Shown here one piece after another: positions 46,287 through 55,098 of a stretch of DNA of 64,000 nucleotides; position 1 is the stretch's first letter, and every line of letters begins with the position of its first letter. The position numbers and the translations under genes were made by a program. The stretch comes from Ramlibacter alkalitolerans (lineage in GTDB: Bacteria > Pseudomonadota > Gammaproteobacteria > Burkholderiales > Burkholderiaceae_C): positions 310,001-374,000 of the forward strand of contig NZ_JAEQND010000003.1 in assembly GCF_016722765.1 (NCBI RefSeq). The letters run 5' to 3'. The notes under the pieces were generated by a model. It was not told where the DNA came from, made no database searches, and saw only the letters and a program-made list of their open reading frames with translations.

Positions 46287-48361
46287 GCGGTGCCTCCGAT
46301 GACTCTCTGGATCTGGATGGAATGCGTGCGCGGGATTTCCGAATGCGCGATGACGTGCAGGCGCGGCGCCTTGCGCCGCAGCAGGCGGGCCAGCGGCACG
46401 CGGATGCGGTCCGGCACCAGCAGGCAGGCCGGCAGCCCGTCCTGCTCCTGCTGCTGCGCGGCCTGCGCGGCCTGCTCGCACAGCAGCTCCGCCATCGCCG
46501 GATCGAGCGGCGCCGCGGCCTGCGGCGCCAGCGCGTGCACCAGCAGCTGCTCGAGGCCGGGTTCGACCGCCAGCACGCCGAGATCGCGCACCGGGCCGTA
46601 CAGGTGCTGCATGATCGCGGGCGACAGCGCGATGCGCACCCCGCGCGTGAGCTCGCCGGCGTCGGTGACGCCCGCATGCTCCGCCAGCACCTCGAGGATG
46701 CCGCGCAGGTCGCGGATGTGGATGGTCTCCTCCAGCAGCTGCCGCAGCACCTTCTGCAGCAGCGGCAGCGGCACCTGCTTGGGCACGGTGTCCTCCACCA
46801 GCGCGGGGGCGAACTTGCGCGTGTGCTCCACCAGCTCCTGCACCTCCGCGCGCCCGAGCAGGTCGGCGGCATGGGACTGCATCACGTGGTTCAGGTGGGT
46901 GGCGACCACGGTGGAGGCGTCCACCACCGTGTAGCCGGCGGCCTGCGCGTGGTCGCGCGTGCGCGCCTCGATCCAGGTGGCGGGCAGGCCGAAGGCCGGG
47001 TCGGTGGTGGCGGTGCCGGCCAGCGGCACCTTGATGTGGCCGGGGTTGATGGCCATGTGCAGCCCCGCGAACGCCTGTCCTTCGCCGACCACCGCGCCCT
47101 TGAGCAGGATGCGGTAGGCCGAGGGATGCAGCTCCAGGTTGTCGCGGATGTGCACGGGCGGCGGCAGGAAGCCGACCTCGCCGGCGAACTTCTTGCGCAC
47201 GCCCTTGATGCGACCGAGCAGGTCGCCACCCCGCTCGCGGTCGACCAGCGCGATGAGGCGGTAGCCGACCTCCAGGCCCAGCACGTCCACCGGCGCCACG
47301 TCATCCCAGCTGGCCTCGCCGCCGGCCGGCTGCGCTTGCGCCGGCTCGGGTGCCGGCGGCTGCGCGGTGGCCCGCGTGAGCGCCCAGGCGCCCCAGCCGC
47401 AGGCGCCGGCGAGCAGCAGGAAGGGCAGGTGCGGCATGCCGGGCACCAGCCCCAGCAGACCGAGCACGCTGCCGGTGAGGCCCAGCGCGCGGGGGATCGT
47501 GAACAGCTGGCTGGCGATCTGCTGGCCGATGTCGTCCTCGCCCACGCGCGAGACGATCAGGCCGGCGGCCACGGAGATGACCAGCGCCGGCACCTGCGCC
47601 ACCAGCCCGTCGCCGATGGCCAGCAGCACGTAGTTGTTGGCCGCGTCGGCAACCGGGAGGCCATGCTGCAGCGTGCCGATCACCAGCCCGCCGATCATGT
47701 TGATGAACAGGATCAGGATGCCGGCGATGGCGTCGCCCCGCACGAACTTGGAGGCGCCGTCCATGGAGCCGTAGAACTCGGCTTCCTGCGTCACCTCGGT
47801 GCGACGGCGCCGCGCTTCCTTCTCGTCGATGCTGCCGGCGGCCAGGTCGGCGTCGATCGCCATCTGCTTGCCCGGCATCGCATCGAGGGCGAAGCGCGCC
47901 GAGACTTCGGCGATGCGGCCGGCGCCCTTGGTGATCACGACGAAGTTGATGATGGTCAGGATCGCGAACACCACCAGGCCCACGGCCAGGCTGCCGCCGA
48001 TCAGGAAGTGCGCGAACGACTCGATCACCTGGCCCGCCGCGCCGGTGCCGGTGTGGCCATTGAGCAGCACGGCGCGCGTGGAGGCCACGTTGAGGGCCAG
48101 GCGCAGCAGCGTGGTCACCAGCAGCACGCCGGGGAAGCTGGCGAAGTCGAGGGTGCGCCTGGTGTAGCTCGCCACCATCAGCACCACCAGTGCCAGCGCG
48201 ATGTTGAAGGTGAACAGCAGGTCCAGCAGGAAGGCCGGCAGCGGCACCAGCATCATCGCCAGGATCATCACGATCAGCAGCGGCGCGCCGAGCGCGCGCA
48301 CGGCGGGCAGCGCCGCCAGCGCGCCGGCGAGGCCGCTGGGCGTGGTGGCGGGAGCGCTCAT
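46283..48361 (-). CDS. flhA: flagellar type III export protein FlhA
   Basis: 692 residues. Eight N-terminal membrane helices, FHIPEP signature region (RLALNVASTRAVLL, GDGLVAQVPALVISVAAGLIVSRVG) and a C-terminal cytosolic domain (AGYTVVDASTVVATHLNH, EVQELVEHTRKFAPALVED) that docks FliH/FliI cargo and chaperones such as FliS. ATG at 48361 overlaps the flhB stop. Confidence 0.97.
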   Translation of the reverse strand: MSAPATTPSGLAGALAALPAVRALGAPLLIVMILAMMLVPLPAFLLDLLFTFNIALALVVLMVASYTRRTLDFASFPGVLLVTTLLRLALNVASTRAVLLNGHTGTGAAGQVIESFAHFLIGGSLAVGLVVFAILTIINFVVITKGAGRIAEVSARFALDAMPGKQMAIDADLAAGSIDEKEARRRRTEVTQEAEFYGSMDGASKFVRGDAIAGILILFINMIGGLVIGTLQHGLPVADAANNYVLLAIGDGLVAQVPALVISVAAGLIVSRVGEDDIGQQIASQLFTIPRALGLTGSVLGLLGLVPGMPHLPFLLLAGACGWGAWALTRATAQPPAPEPAQAQPAGGEASWDDVAPVDVLGLEVGYRLIALVDRERGGDLLGRIKGVRKKFAGEVGFLPPPVHIRDNLELHPSAYRILLKGAVVGEGQAFAGLHMAINPGHIKVPLAGTATTDPAFGLPATWIEARTRDHAQAAGYTVVDASTVVATHLNHVMQSHAADLLGRAEVQELVEHTRKFAPALVEDTVPKQVPLPLLQKVLRQLLEETIHIRDLRGILEVLAEHAGVTDAGELTRGVRIALSPAIMQHLYGPVRDLGVLAVEPGLEQLLVHALAPQAAAPLDPAMAELLCEQAAQAAQQQEQDGLPACLLVPDRIRVPLARLLRRKAPRLHVIAHSEIPRTHSIQIQRVIGGTA

Positions 48362-49488
48362 GCGCCAGCCTCCTGCGGATCCAGGCCGGGCGGCAGGTCG
48401 ATGACGGGCTCGGGTCCCGGCTGCAGCGCGTCGCGCAGGCGGTACACCCACGCCAGCACCTGGGCGACGGCGGTGTAGAGCGCCACCGGCACCTCGCCGC
48501 CCACTTCGCCGTGGCGATGCAGCGCGCGCGCGAGCGGCGGCGCCTCGAGCACCGGCACCTGGGCGGCGCGCGCCACCTCGCGGATCTTCAGCGCCAGCAG
48601 GTCGGTGCCCATGGCCACGATGCGCGGCGCGCCCATGCCTTCGCCGTACTGCAGTGCCACGGCGTAGTGCGTCGGGTTGGTGACGACGACGCTGGCCTTC
48701 GGCACGTCGGCCAGCATGCGACCGCGCGCGAGCTCGCGGGCGCGCCGGCGGCGCTCGCCCTTGACGTGCGGGTCGCCCTCGGCTTCCTTGTGTTCCTGGC
48801 GCGCCTCTTCCTGCGTCATGCGCAGTTCGGCGCGATGCTTGAAGATCTGCAGCGGCACGTCGGCCAGCGCGGAGACGAAGCACACTGCCGCCAGCATCGC
48901 CAGGCCAGCCGCCAGCCAGCCGAAGCCGTCCTGCAGGGCGGGCACCAGCGGCATCGAAGCGAGGCGCGCCACTTCCGCGCCGTGGCGCGAGACGTACAGC
49001 CAGGCAGCGGCCAGCAGGCCGGCCGCGACGAGCACGAGCCGCAGGTGATCCAGCAGGTGGCGGCGCTCGAACAGGCGCGCCAGGCCCGCCAGCGGGTCCA
49101 GCCGGTCGAAGCGGGGCTGCAGCGCCTGCAGGCTCACGTTCCAGCCGCCCACGGCGAGCGTCGCGCCGACGAAGAGCAGGGCGAGCGCGCCGGCCACGGG
49201 GGCGACGATCAGCAGTCCGTGCAGGGCCAGCGTGCCCAGGCGCGGGGCGAGCAGGGCGGGCTCGAACGCCGCGCTGCGGTCGAAGCGCAGGCCCTGCGCC
49301 AGCAGCGCGAGCGCTTCACGCGCGAGCCAGGGCCCGACGCCGGCGAGCAGCGCGATCAGCGCGAGCGCCGCGGCGAGGTGCGCCAGTTCGCGCGAACGCG
49401 GCAACTGCCCCTGTTCGCGCGCCTGCCGCAGGCGCTGCTCCGACGCCGGCAGGTGGCGGTCTTCGCGGCTGGCTTCGGAGGCGGACAT
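48358..49488 (-). CDS. flhB: flagellar type III export switch protein FlhB
   Basis: 376 residues. Four hydrophobic segments, then the cytosolic part with the self-cleaving NPTH site in SVVVTNPTHYAVALQY. Cleavage switches export from rod/hook to filament subunits. The start SASEASREDRHLPASEQRLRQAREQGQLPRSREL is the family's basic N-terminus. About 120 bp separate it from cheZ, perhaps with its own promoter. Confidence 0.96.
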   Translation of the reverse strand: MSASEASREDRHLPASEQRLRQAREQGQLPRSRELAHLAAALALIALLAGVGPWLAREALALLAQGLRFDRSAAFEPALLAPRLGTLALHGLLIVAPVAGALALLFVGATLAVGGWNVSLQALQPRFDRLDPLAGLARLFERRHLLDHLRLVLVAAGLLAAAWLYVSRHGAEVARLASMPLVPALQDGFGWLAAGLAMLAAVCFVSALADVPLQIFKHRAELRMTQEEARQEHKEAEGDPHVKGERRRRARELARGRMLADVPKASVVVTNPTHYAVALQYGEGMGAPRIVAMGTDLLALKIREVARAAQVPVLEAPPLARALHRHGEVGGEVPVALYTAVAQVLAWVYRLRDALQPGPEPVIDLPPGLDPQEAGA

Positions 49489-49612
49489 CGATCGGGGCGG
49501 TCAACGGGGAGGTAGCCCATTGTTCGTGTCCGCCGCCGCGGCCAAGCGGCGATGAAGGGGGGAAATACCGGCCTTCTAACGTGCCCGCCGGTGCGCGGAG
49601 AAGGACCTGCTG

Positions 49613-50209
49613 CTAGAACCCCAGGCTCTCCAGCAGGTCGTCCACCTGCGCCTGGTTCGCCACCACATCCGCGCGGCTGTCGTCGGCCACGGGTCCGTCC
49701 AGCGCGCCGCGCGCCGGCGCGGCCGGGGTCGAATCGAGCAGCAGTTGCAGCAGCGCCTCCTCCATGGTGGTGGCCACCTCCACCACCTTGCGCACCGTCT
49801 GGCCGGTGAGGTCGTGGAAGTCCTGCGCCAGCATGATGTCGGTGAGCTGCGCGTGGGTGGCGCGGGCGCCGGCCCTGACTTCGTCGGCGAAGCGCGCCAC
49901 CTCCGCGCCGGCCGCACCCGCGGCGCCACTTTCCGCGAGGGCCGCGATGGCGTCGGCCCGTTCGGCCAGCGCCTGCTGTTGCGCCTGCGCCGCGTCCACG
50001 TTGTTCAACACCTTCTCGGCCGCCTCTCCGGTGAGGCGGGCGATGAAGGACAGCCGCTGCTTGGCATCGGGCACGGCGCCCAGCGAAGCCTCGATGCGCT
50101 TGTCGTAGCCGAGTTCGCGCAGCGCCTCGTGCAGGCGCCGCGTCAGCTCGCCGACGCGCTGGTAGAGCCGCTGCGTGGCGGGATCCATGCTTTCCTGGAA
50201 ATCGGTCAT
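49613..50209 (-). CDS. cheZ: chemotaxis phosphatase CheZ
   Basis: 198 residues. The active-site helix DIMLAQDFHDLTGQTVRKV contains the catalytic Asp/Gln pair, and the C-terminal peptide VDDLLESLGF is the CheY-P docking tail. It dephosphorylates CheY-P. 8 bp after cheY. CheA, CheW, CheR and CheB are not in the window. Confidence 0.95.
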   Translation of the reverse strand: MTDFQESMDPATQRLYQRVGELTRRLHEALRELGYDKRIEASLGAVPDAKQRLSFIARLTGEAAEKVLNNVDAAQAQQQALAERADAIAALAESGAAGAAGAEVARFADEVRAGARATHAQLTDIMLAQDFHDLTGQTVRKVVEVATTMEEALLQLLLDSTPAAPARGALDGPVADDSRADVVANQAQVDDLLESLGF

Positions 50210-50217
50210 GGCGGGTC

Positions 50218-50616
50218 CTAGTTCGCGAGCGCGTGTTTCTGCAGGATCTTGGCGACCTTTTCCTCCAGCGTCGCCTTGGTGAAGGGCTTGACGATGTAGC
50301 CCGAAGCACCCGACTGCGCCGCCAGCACGATGTCCTCCTTGCGCGCTTCCGCGGTGATCATCAGCACCGGCACCGCCTTGAGCTGCGGGTCGGCGCGCAT
50401 CGCCGTGAGCAGCTCGAAGCCGTTCATGTTCGGCATGTTGATGTCGGCCAGCACGAAGTCGAACTTGCCGTTGCGCAGCTTGTTGAGGGCGACGGCCCCG
50501 TCTTCCGCCTCGTCGGCGTGCGCGTAGCCCGCCTCCTTGAGCAGGTTGCGCACGATGCGGCGCATGGTGGAGAAGTCGTCGACGATCAGGAACTTGAGTT
50601 CGCTAGCAGAGGTCAT
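50218..50616 (-). CDS. cheY: chemotaxis response regulator CheY
   Basis: 132 residues. Receiver domain: acidic pair in [18 protein letters not shown], phospho-Asp in [14 protein letters not shown], Thr in VLMITAEA and Lys in [14 protein letters not shown]. Single domain, no output. CheY-P binds FliM to change rotation. Overlaps motB by 4 nt. Confidence 0.96.
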   Translation of the reverse strand: MTSASELKFLIVDDFSTMRRIVRNLLKEAGYAHADEAEDGAVALNKLRNGKFDFVLADINMPNMNGFELLTAMRADPQLKAVPVLMITAEARKEDIVLAAQSGASGYIVKPFTKATLEEKVAKILQKHALAN

Positions 50617-51623
50617 GGTGTGGGTCCTGCCTTGGCGGGCGGGTGGTCGGTGGCGGCGGGCGGCACCGCGGCGGCGCCGCGGCCCGCCTCGGCCTCGCGG
50701 CGTTCCAGCAGGCGCTCCATGGCCTGCGTCTCGGAAATCGGGACCTCGGCGCCGGCCTGCCAGCGCTCGCGTCCGAGCTGCCCGAGCACCAGCACGGAGA
50801 TGCGCCGGTTCAGCGGGCTCAGCGGGTCGGCGGCGTCGAAGGGCACGGAGGAGCCGAGCCCCAGCACGCGCACCACACGGTCCTCGCGCAGGCCGCCGGC
50901 CAGCAGCTCGCGGCGCGAGGCGTTGGCGCGGTCGGCCGACAGCTCCCAGTTGGAGTAGCCGCGCTCGCCGCCGCTATAGGGTGCCGCGTCGGTGTGGCCG
51001 GAGAGCACCACGCGCGCGTCGGCCTCGTCCACCAGCTTGCCGATGTTGCGCAGCAGCTCGCGCATGTAGTCCTTCACGCGCGCGCTGCCGGCGTCGAACA
51101 TGGGCCGCCCCTGGTCGTCCACGATCTGGATGCGCAGTCCGTCCGCCGTCACGTCCATGCGAAGCTGCTGCTTGAGCCCGGCGAGCGTGGGGTTGTCCTG
51201 CATCGCCCGGTCCAGCCGCAGCTGCACCTGGCGCATGCGCGCGGCGTCGGCCGCTTCCACTTCGGCGCGCAGGGCCTGCAGGTTGAAGGTGCGCGTGGGC
51301 GCCTCGACCTCGCCGCGCTTGATGCTGCCGTTGGTGCGGGTGAGGATGCTGCCGCCGCCCTTGATGATGCTGGAGCTGTCGCCCGAGCCGGAGCCGCCGC
51401 TCAGGGCCACCTTCAGCGGGCTCTGGAAGTACGCGGCGATGCCCTGCAGGTCTCCCTGCGCGGTGGAGCCCAGCAGCCACATCAGCAGGAAGAAGGCCAT
51501 CATGGCCGTGACGAAGTCGGCGTAGGCGACCTTCCAGTTGCCGCCATGGTGGCCGGCCGCGGCGGTCCTGCGCACGCGCTTGACGATGATCGGCTGCAGC
51601 TTGCCGCCGGAGACGGGGGGCAT
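50613..51623 (-). CDS. motB: flagellar stator protein MotB
   Basis: 336 residues. One membrane helix with the proton-carrying Asp ([22 protein letters not shown]), a plug region and an OmpA-like peptidoglycan-binding domain ([31 protein letters not shown]). Its ATG shares a base with the motA stop. Anchors the stator. Confidence 0.96.
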   Translation of the reverse strand: MPPVSGGKLQPIIVKRVRRTAAAGHHGGNWKVAYADFVTAMMAFFLLMWLLGSTAQGDLQGIAAYFQSPLKVALSGGSGSGDSSSIIKGGGSILTRTNGSIKRGEVEAPTRTFNLQALRAEVEAADAARMRQVQLRLDRAMQDNPTLAGLKQQLRMDVTADGLRIQIVDDQGRPMFDAGSARVKDYMRELLRNIGKLVDEADARVVLSGHTDAAPYSGGERGYSNWELSADRANASRRELLAGGLREDRVVRVLGLGSSVPFDAADPLSPLNRRISVLVLGQLGRERWQAGAEVPISETQAMERLLERREAEAGRGAAAVPPAATDHPPAKAGPTP

Positions 51624-52489
51624 CAGGCGGCCTTCCTTCCCTTGACGTGGCCTTCCAGCTCGCTGAAGCCGGGGCGCTCGGTGGAGTACAGCACCTTGCG
51701 CCCGAACTCCAGCGCCACCACGGGCGCATAGCCTTGCACGCTGGCCAGCAGCGTGGCCTTGACGCACTGCAGTTCCTTGGTGCTCTCGTCGACCTTCTGG
51801 TTCGCCAGCTGCGCCAGCGGGGTGACGAAGCCGTACGCCAGCAGGATGCCCAGGAAGGTGCCCACGAGCGCGCCGGCGATCATCTGGCCCAGCACCGCCG
51901 GCGACGCGCCCACCGAGGCCATCGTCTTCACCACGCCCAGCACCGCGGCGACGATGCCGAAGGCGGGCAGGGCGTCGCCCACCGCCTGGATCGCGTGCAC
52001 GGGGCCGGCGGCCTCGTGGTGGTGGGTGTCGATCTCGTTGTCCATCAGGTTCTCGATCTCGTGGGCGTTGAGGTTGCCCGAGACCATCATGCGCAGGTAG
52101 TCGGTGATGAACTCCATCAGGTGGTGGTCCGCGGCGATCAGCGGGTACTTCTTGAACAGCGCGCTGTCCTGCGGCTTCTCGACGTCGGCCTCGATGGCCA
52201 TCATCCCGTCCTTGCGGGCCTTCACCAGCACCGCGTACAGCAGCGACATCAGCGCGAGGTAGCGCGCCTTCGTGTACTTGGAGCCGCGCAGCAGCGTGGG
52301 CAGGTAGCGCAGGGTGGCCTTGATCGTCTTGGTGCTGTTGCCCACCAGGAAGGCGCCCGTGGCGGCCCCGCCGATGACGAACAGCTCGTGCGGCGCGGCA
52401 TGCAGCAGCACGCCGAAGTTGCCTCCGGCAAGCGCATACCCGCCCAGCACGCAGCCGATCACGACGAGGTACCCGGCCAGCACGAACAT
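51623..52489 (-). CDS. motA: flagellar stator protein MotA
   Basis: 288 residues, four membrane helices. The cytosolic loop YTKARYLALMSLLYAVLVKARKDG includes the charged residues that touch FliG, and GDALPAFGIVAAVLG carries a conserved channel proline. Own sigma-28 promoter 48 bp upstream, so the motor-chemotaxis genes motA-motB-cheY-cheZ form a late operon separate from flhDC. Confidence 0.97.
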   Translation of the reverse strand: MFVLAGYLVVIGCVLGGYALAGGNFGVLLHAAPHELFVIGGAATGAFLVGNSTKTIKATLRYLPTLLRGSKYTKARYLALMSLLYAVLVKARKDGMMAIEADVEKPQDSALFKKYPLIAADHHLMEFITDYLRMMVSGNLNAHEIENLMDNEIDTHHHEAAGPVHAIQAVGDALPAFGIVAAVLGVVKTMASVGASPAVLGQMIAGALVGTFLGILLAYGFVTPLAQLANQKVDESTKELQCVKATLLASVQGYAPVVALEFGRKVLYSTERPGFSELEGHVKGRKAA

Positions 52490-52536
52490 GAAAGAGATCC
52501 CTTCCTCACCGGGAGATCCGGTGCATCACGACAGGG

Positions 52537-52563
52537 ATTTCGGCGCGGCGTGCGCGGACTTGA
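52537..52563 (-). promoter_or_regulatory. sigma-28 promoter of motA
   Basis: On the minus strand TCAAG-N14-GCCGAAAT, 47 bp before the motA ATG and just past the flhC stop. Confidence 0.85.
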
Positions 52564-52571
52564 GCCGCGTC

Positions 52572-53111
52572 TCAGTGGATTGCGCCGCTGCGCTTGCTCT
52601 TGCCGGCGCGCGCCGGCGGCTCGCACAGGCCGCAGACGAAAGGCGGAAAGCCCCGTCCGTATTCGTGGCTGTGGGTGATGAAGCGGCCGCCGCAGCGCGT
52701 GCACGGCGTCAGGCACAGCATGTCGCTCTCGACGAACTTCACCAGCCGCCAGGCGCGCGTGACGGTCAGGATCGGCTCCGCGTCCATGGCGCGGGCCTCC
52801 GCCTGATAAAGCTCCCACGCATTGGCCAGCAGGTCCAGGCATTCCAGCGCGATCGACTTGTCCAGGCTGTCGTGGATGTTCATGTACAGCGACGCATGGA
52901 TGTTCGGCTGCCAGGACGTGTACCAGTCGGTCGAATAGGGCAGCTGGCCCTTGGACGGCGACTGCCCGGTGATCTCGCGGTACAGGCGCACCAGCCGCTC
53001 GTGCGACAGGGTGGTCTCGGATTCGAGCACCGCCAGGCGCGCCCCCAGCCGGATCAGCTGCGCGGCCCGGGTGAGCTGCAGGTTCTCCTGCAGCAGGCTC
53101 TTGGTGTTCAT
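52572..53111 (-). CDS. flhC: flagellar master regulator subunit FlhC
   Basis: 179 residues. LDLLANAWELYQAEARAMDAEPILTVTRAW and the zinc-binding cysteines in CLTPCTRCGGRF and FVCGLC are characteristic. With FlhD it forms the FlhD4C2 activator of class II promoters. 6 bp after flhD. Confidence 0.96.
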   Translation of the reverse strand: MNTKSLLQENLQLTRAAQLIRLGARLAVLESETTLSHERLVRLYREITGQSPSKGQLPYSTDWYTSWQPNIHASLYMNIHDSLDKSIALECLDLLANAWELYQAEARAMDAEPILTVTRAWRLVKFVESDMLCLTPCTRCGGRFITHSHEYGRGFPPFVCGLCEPPARAGKSKRSGAIH

Positions 53112-53117
53112 GGGGCT

Positions 53118-53450
53118 TCAGGCGGCCTGCAGGGCGGTGCGGCCGGCCATCAGCACGCTCGCGTGCAGCCGTCCGGCGTTCGCTTCGGGAGCCTGGTGGG
53201 GCGCATGGGAGTCGGTCAGGAGGCCCCAGACCACGTCGTCGCCGAAGCGCATCGTGCACAGCATCTGGTTGCGCGAGGCGACACGCAGCAGCTGCTGCGT
53301 GGACAGAGACAGCAGGAGTTCGGCGGCCGATTCCGAAATGCCCAGGCGGAACAGGGCCTGGGACTTGTCCTTGCGGATCATGGACTGCGCCAGGACCAGG
53401 TAGCTGAGGTTCAGGTCGCGGATTTCTGTGGCGAGCTGCTCGGAGTTCAT
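53118..53450 (-). CDS. flhD: flagellar master regulator subunit FlhD
   Basis: 110 residues. NSEQLATEIRDLNLSYLVLAQSMIRKDK and LGISESAAELLLSLSTQQLLRVA are the FlhD core. ATG at 53450; an upstream ATG at 53483 would add 11 unlike residues. First gene of the flhDC pair; FlhDC use marks the betaproteobacterial/enteric flagellar hierarchy. Confidence 0.96.
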   Translation of the reverse strand: MNSEQLATEIRDLNLSYLVLAQSMIRKDKSQALFRLGISESAAELLLSLSTQQLLRVASRNQMLCTMRFGDDVVWGLLTDSHAPHQAPEANAGRLHASVLMAGRTALQAA

Positions 53451-53528
53451 TCGGACATTCAACTTGTAAGTTCGATGTTGCAAATTGTGTTTGCGGCAGC
53501 GCCGTTGCTTGATACGGCAAATGAACGG

Positions 53529-53578
53529 CGTCTGTAGGTGTTTGTCCTACGCGTTTTGTCAATCTCGTCCTACAGACG
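53529..53578. promoter_or_regulatory. operator-like inverted repeat upstream of flhDC
   Basis: CGTCTGTAGG (53529-53538) and CCTACAGACG (53569-53578) are perfect inverse copies 30 bp apart. Between them GTCCTAC (53544-53550) repeats the right arm's GTCCTAC (53567-53573) and pairs with GTAGG of the left arm. That makes three half-sites CCTAC(A). No T-run follows, so it does not look like a terminator. Confidence 0.5.
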
Positions 53579-53634
53579 ACGTGCGGCAGCCTTTCGGGCC
53601 TGAACGGAATTTCCTGTAACCGGCCGGGTTTTCC

Positions 53635-53661
53635 TCAAGTCCCGCGCGGCAGCGCCGAAAG
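53635..53661 (+). promoter_or_regulatory. sigma-28 promoter of fliC1
   Basis: TCAAG-N14-GCCGAAAG, 92 bp before the fliC1 ATG. Confidence 0.88.
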
Positions 53662-53691
53662 GTGTGGCAACGGGGCGATCCCCCGCCAGTC

Positions 53692-53708
53692 CCGCGAGAG
53701 GCTCGCGG
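53692..53708 (+). other. hairpin in the fliC1 leader
   Basis: CCGCGAG-AGG-CTCGCGG, a perfect 7-bp stem with a 3-nt loop in the untranslated leader. It could stabilise the flagellin mRNA; this is inference. Confidence 0.5.
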
Positions 53709-53753
53709 TTGTCCACCCAGGCCGCATCGGCCGCAAGTTCTGAAGGTCTGCAC

Positions 53754-54905
53754 ATGACATCCGTCATCAACACCAACATCGCCTCCCTGAACGCCCAGCG
53801 CAACCTGGGCACCTCGCAGGCATCCCTCAACACCTCCATCCAGCGCCTGTCCACCGGCCTGCGCGTCAACAGCGCCAAGGACGACGCCGCGGGCCTGGCC
53901 ATCGCCGAACGCATGAACGCGCAGGTCAAGGGCCTCAACGTCGCGGCGCGCAACGCCAACGACGGCGTGTCGCTGGCGCAGACGGCCGAAGGCGCGCTGG
54001 GCAAGATCGGCGACATGGTGCAGCGCATCCGCGAGCTGGCCGTGCAGTCGTCCAACGCCACCAACACCGCCGAAGACCGGGGCGCCCTGCAGAAGGAAGT
54101 CGGCGAACTGAAGAACGAGATCGACCGCGTCGCGGGTACCACCAACTTCAACGGCAAGAAGCTGATCGACGGCAGCTTCGCCGCCGCCAACTTCCAGGTC
54201 GGCGCCGACGCCGGCCAGACCATCACCATCGCCAGCATCACCGACGCGCAGCTGACCGGCATGGGCAAGGTGAAGACGGCCGAGGCGGGCACCGCGGTCA
54301 GCGGCCTGACCGGCTTCGCCACCGCGATCACCGCCGGCACGGTGAAGGTCAACGGCGAGGACATCGGCGCGATCGATGCGGCGGGGAGCGACAGCGAGCG
54401 CGCGGCGCAGCTGGTCGAGGCCATCAACCGCGGCACCGGCCGCAGCGGCGTGCACGCGTACATCGAGGCCGACGCCGCCGGGGTCGACCAGCTGAAGCTG
54501 ACCTCCGCGCAGGACATCGTCGTCTCGGGTGCTGGCGCCTCCGCCACCACCAGCGGCTTTGCCGCCGGCACGACGAGCCTCGCGGACAGCAACACCATGG
54601 ACAAGCTGGACATCACCTCCTACGGCGGCGCCCAGCTCGCAGTGCGCCAGGCCGACGAGGCGCTCAAGCAGATCAACGGCGCCCGCGCCAAGCTCGGCGC
54701 CATCCAGAGCCGCTTCGAGAACGCCGTGGCCAACATCCAGATCGCCTCGGAAAACACGAGTGCCGCGCGCTCGCGGATCATGGACACGGACTTCGCCGCC
54801 GAGACCGCCTCGATGACGCGCGCACAGATCCTGCAGCAGGCCGGCAGCGCGATGCTGTCACAGGCCAACCAGTTGCCGCAGCAGGTGCTCAGCCTCCTGC
54901 GCTGA
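53754..54905 (+). CDS. fliC: flagellin FliC, copy 1
   Basis: 383 residues. Conserved D0/D1 ends: TSVINTNIASLNAQRNLGTSQ, LSTGLRVNSAKDDAAGLAIAERM and C-terminal FENAVANIQIASENTSAARSRIMDTDFA...NQLPQQVLSLLR. The short middle contains a flagellin IN-type repeat (ERAAQLVEAIN, GVHAYIEADAAG). Exported filament subunit, chaperone FliS. Strong sigma-28 promoter upstream and a hairpin downstream. About 80% identical by eye to the next gene. Confidence 0.97.
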   Translation: MTSVINTNIASLNAQRNLGTSQASLNTSIQRLSTGLRVNSAKDDAAGLAIAERMNAQVKGLNVAARNANDGVSLAQTAEGALGKIGDMVQRIRELAVQSSNATNTAEDRGALQKEVGELKNEIDRVAGTTNFNGKKLIDGSFAAANFQVGADAGQTITIASITDAQLTGMGKVKTAEAGTAVSGLTGFATAITAGTVKVNGEDIGAIDAAGSDSERAAQLVEAINRGTGRSGVHAYIEADAAGVDQLKLTSAQDIVVSGAGASATTSGFAAGTTSLADSNTMDKLDITSYGGAQLAVRQADEALKQINGARAKLGAIQSRFENAVANIQIASENTSAARSRIMDTDFAAETASMTRAQILQQAGSAMLSQANQLPQQVLSLLR

Positions 54906-54914
54906 GCCCCGCGG

Positions 54915-54948
54915 GAAGCGGCGGAAAAGGCGCATTTCCTGCCGCTTC
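54915..54948 (+). terminator. hairpin after fliC1
   Basis: GAAGCGGC + GGAAA on one arm and TTTCC + GCCGCTTC on the other (one unpaired T), 13 paired bases around a 7-nt loop, starting 10 bp after the stop. No clear T-run, so it may act as an mRNA stabiliser or a partial terminator. Confidence 0.55.
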
Positions 54949-55098
54949 TCGACGCTTCGCCAGGCGCGCTCCGGGCCCACAGTCGCCTCATCTGCCGTTC
55001 CCGGTTCCGGGGCGGCGGAGTGTCCGGAGGCCTGGGGGCGCCGCTTGCCGCGCGCCAGGACATCCGGTTGAAACATCCGTATTTCGATTGGAGCCCTC

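Larger units (their letters stand above)
53451..53753. other. regulatory gap between flhD and fliC1
   Basis: 303 bp without a gene. It holds an operator-like repeat cluster (53529-53578), the sigma-28 promoter of fliC1 (53635-53661) and a leader hairpin (53692-53708). The part nearest flhD is the most A/T-rich stretch of the neighbourhood (TTGCAAATTGTGTTTGC), as expected for a promoter, but I could not assign -35/-10 boxes with confidence. Confidence 0.6.

Noticed and set aside
48358..53450. Virulence-type III secretion
   Set aside because: FlhA, FlhB, MotA, MotB, FlhDC and the rod, hook and filament genes show it is the flagellar system.
53529..53578. Terminator for an upstream transcript
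   Set aside because: The arms are 30 bp apart with no T-run, and no gene reads into the site from either side.
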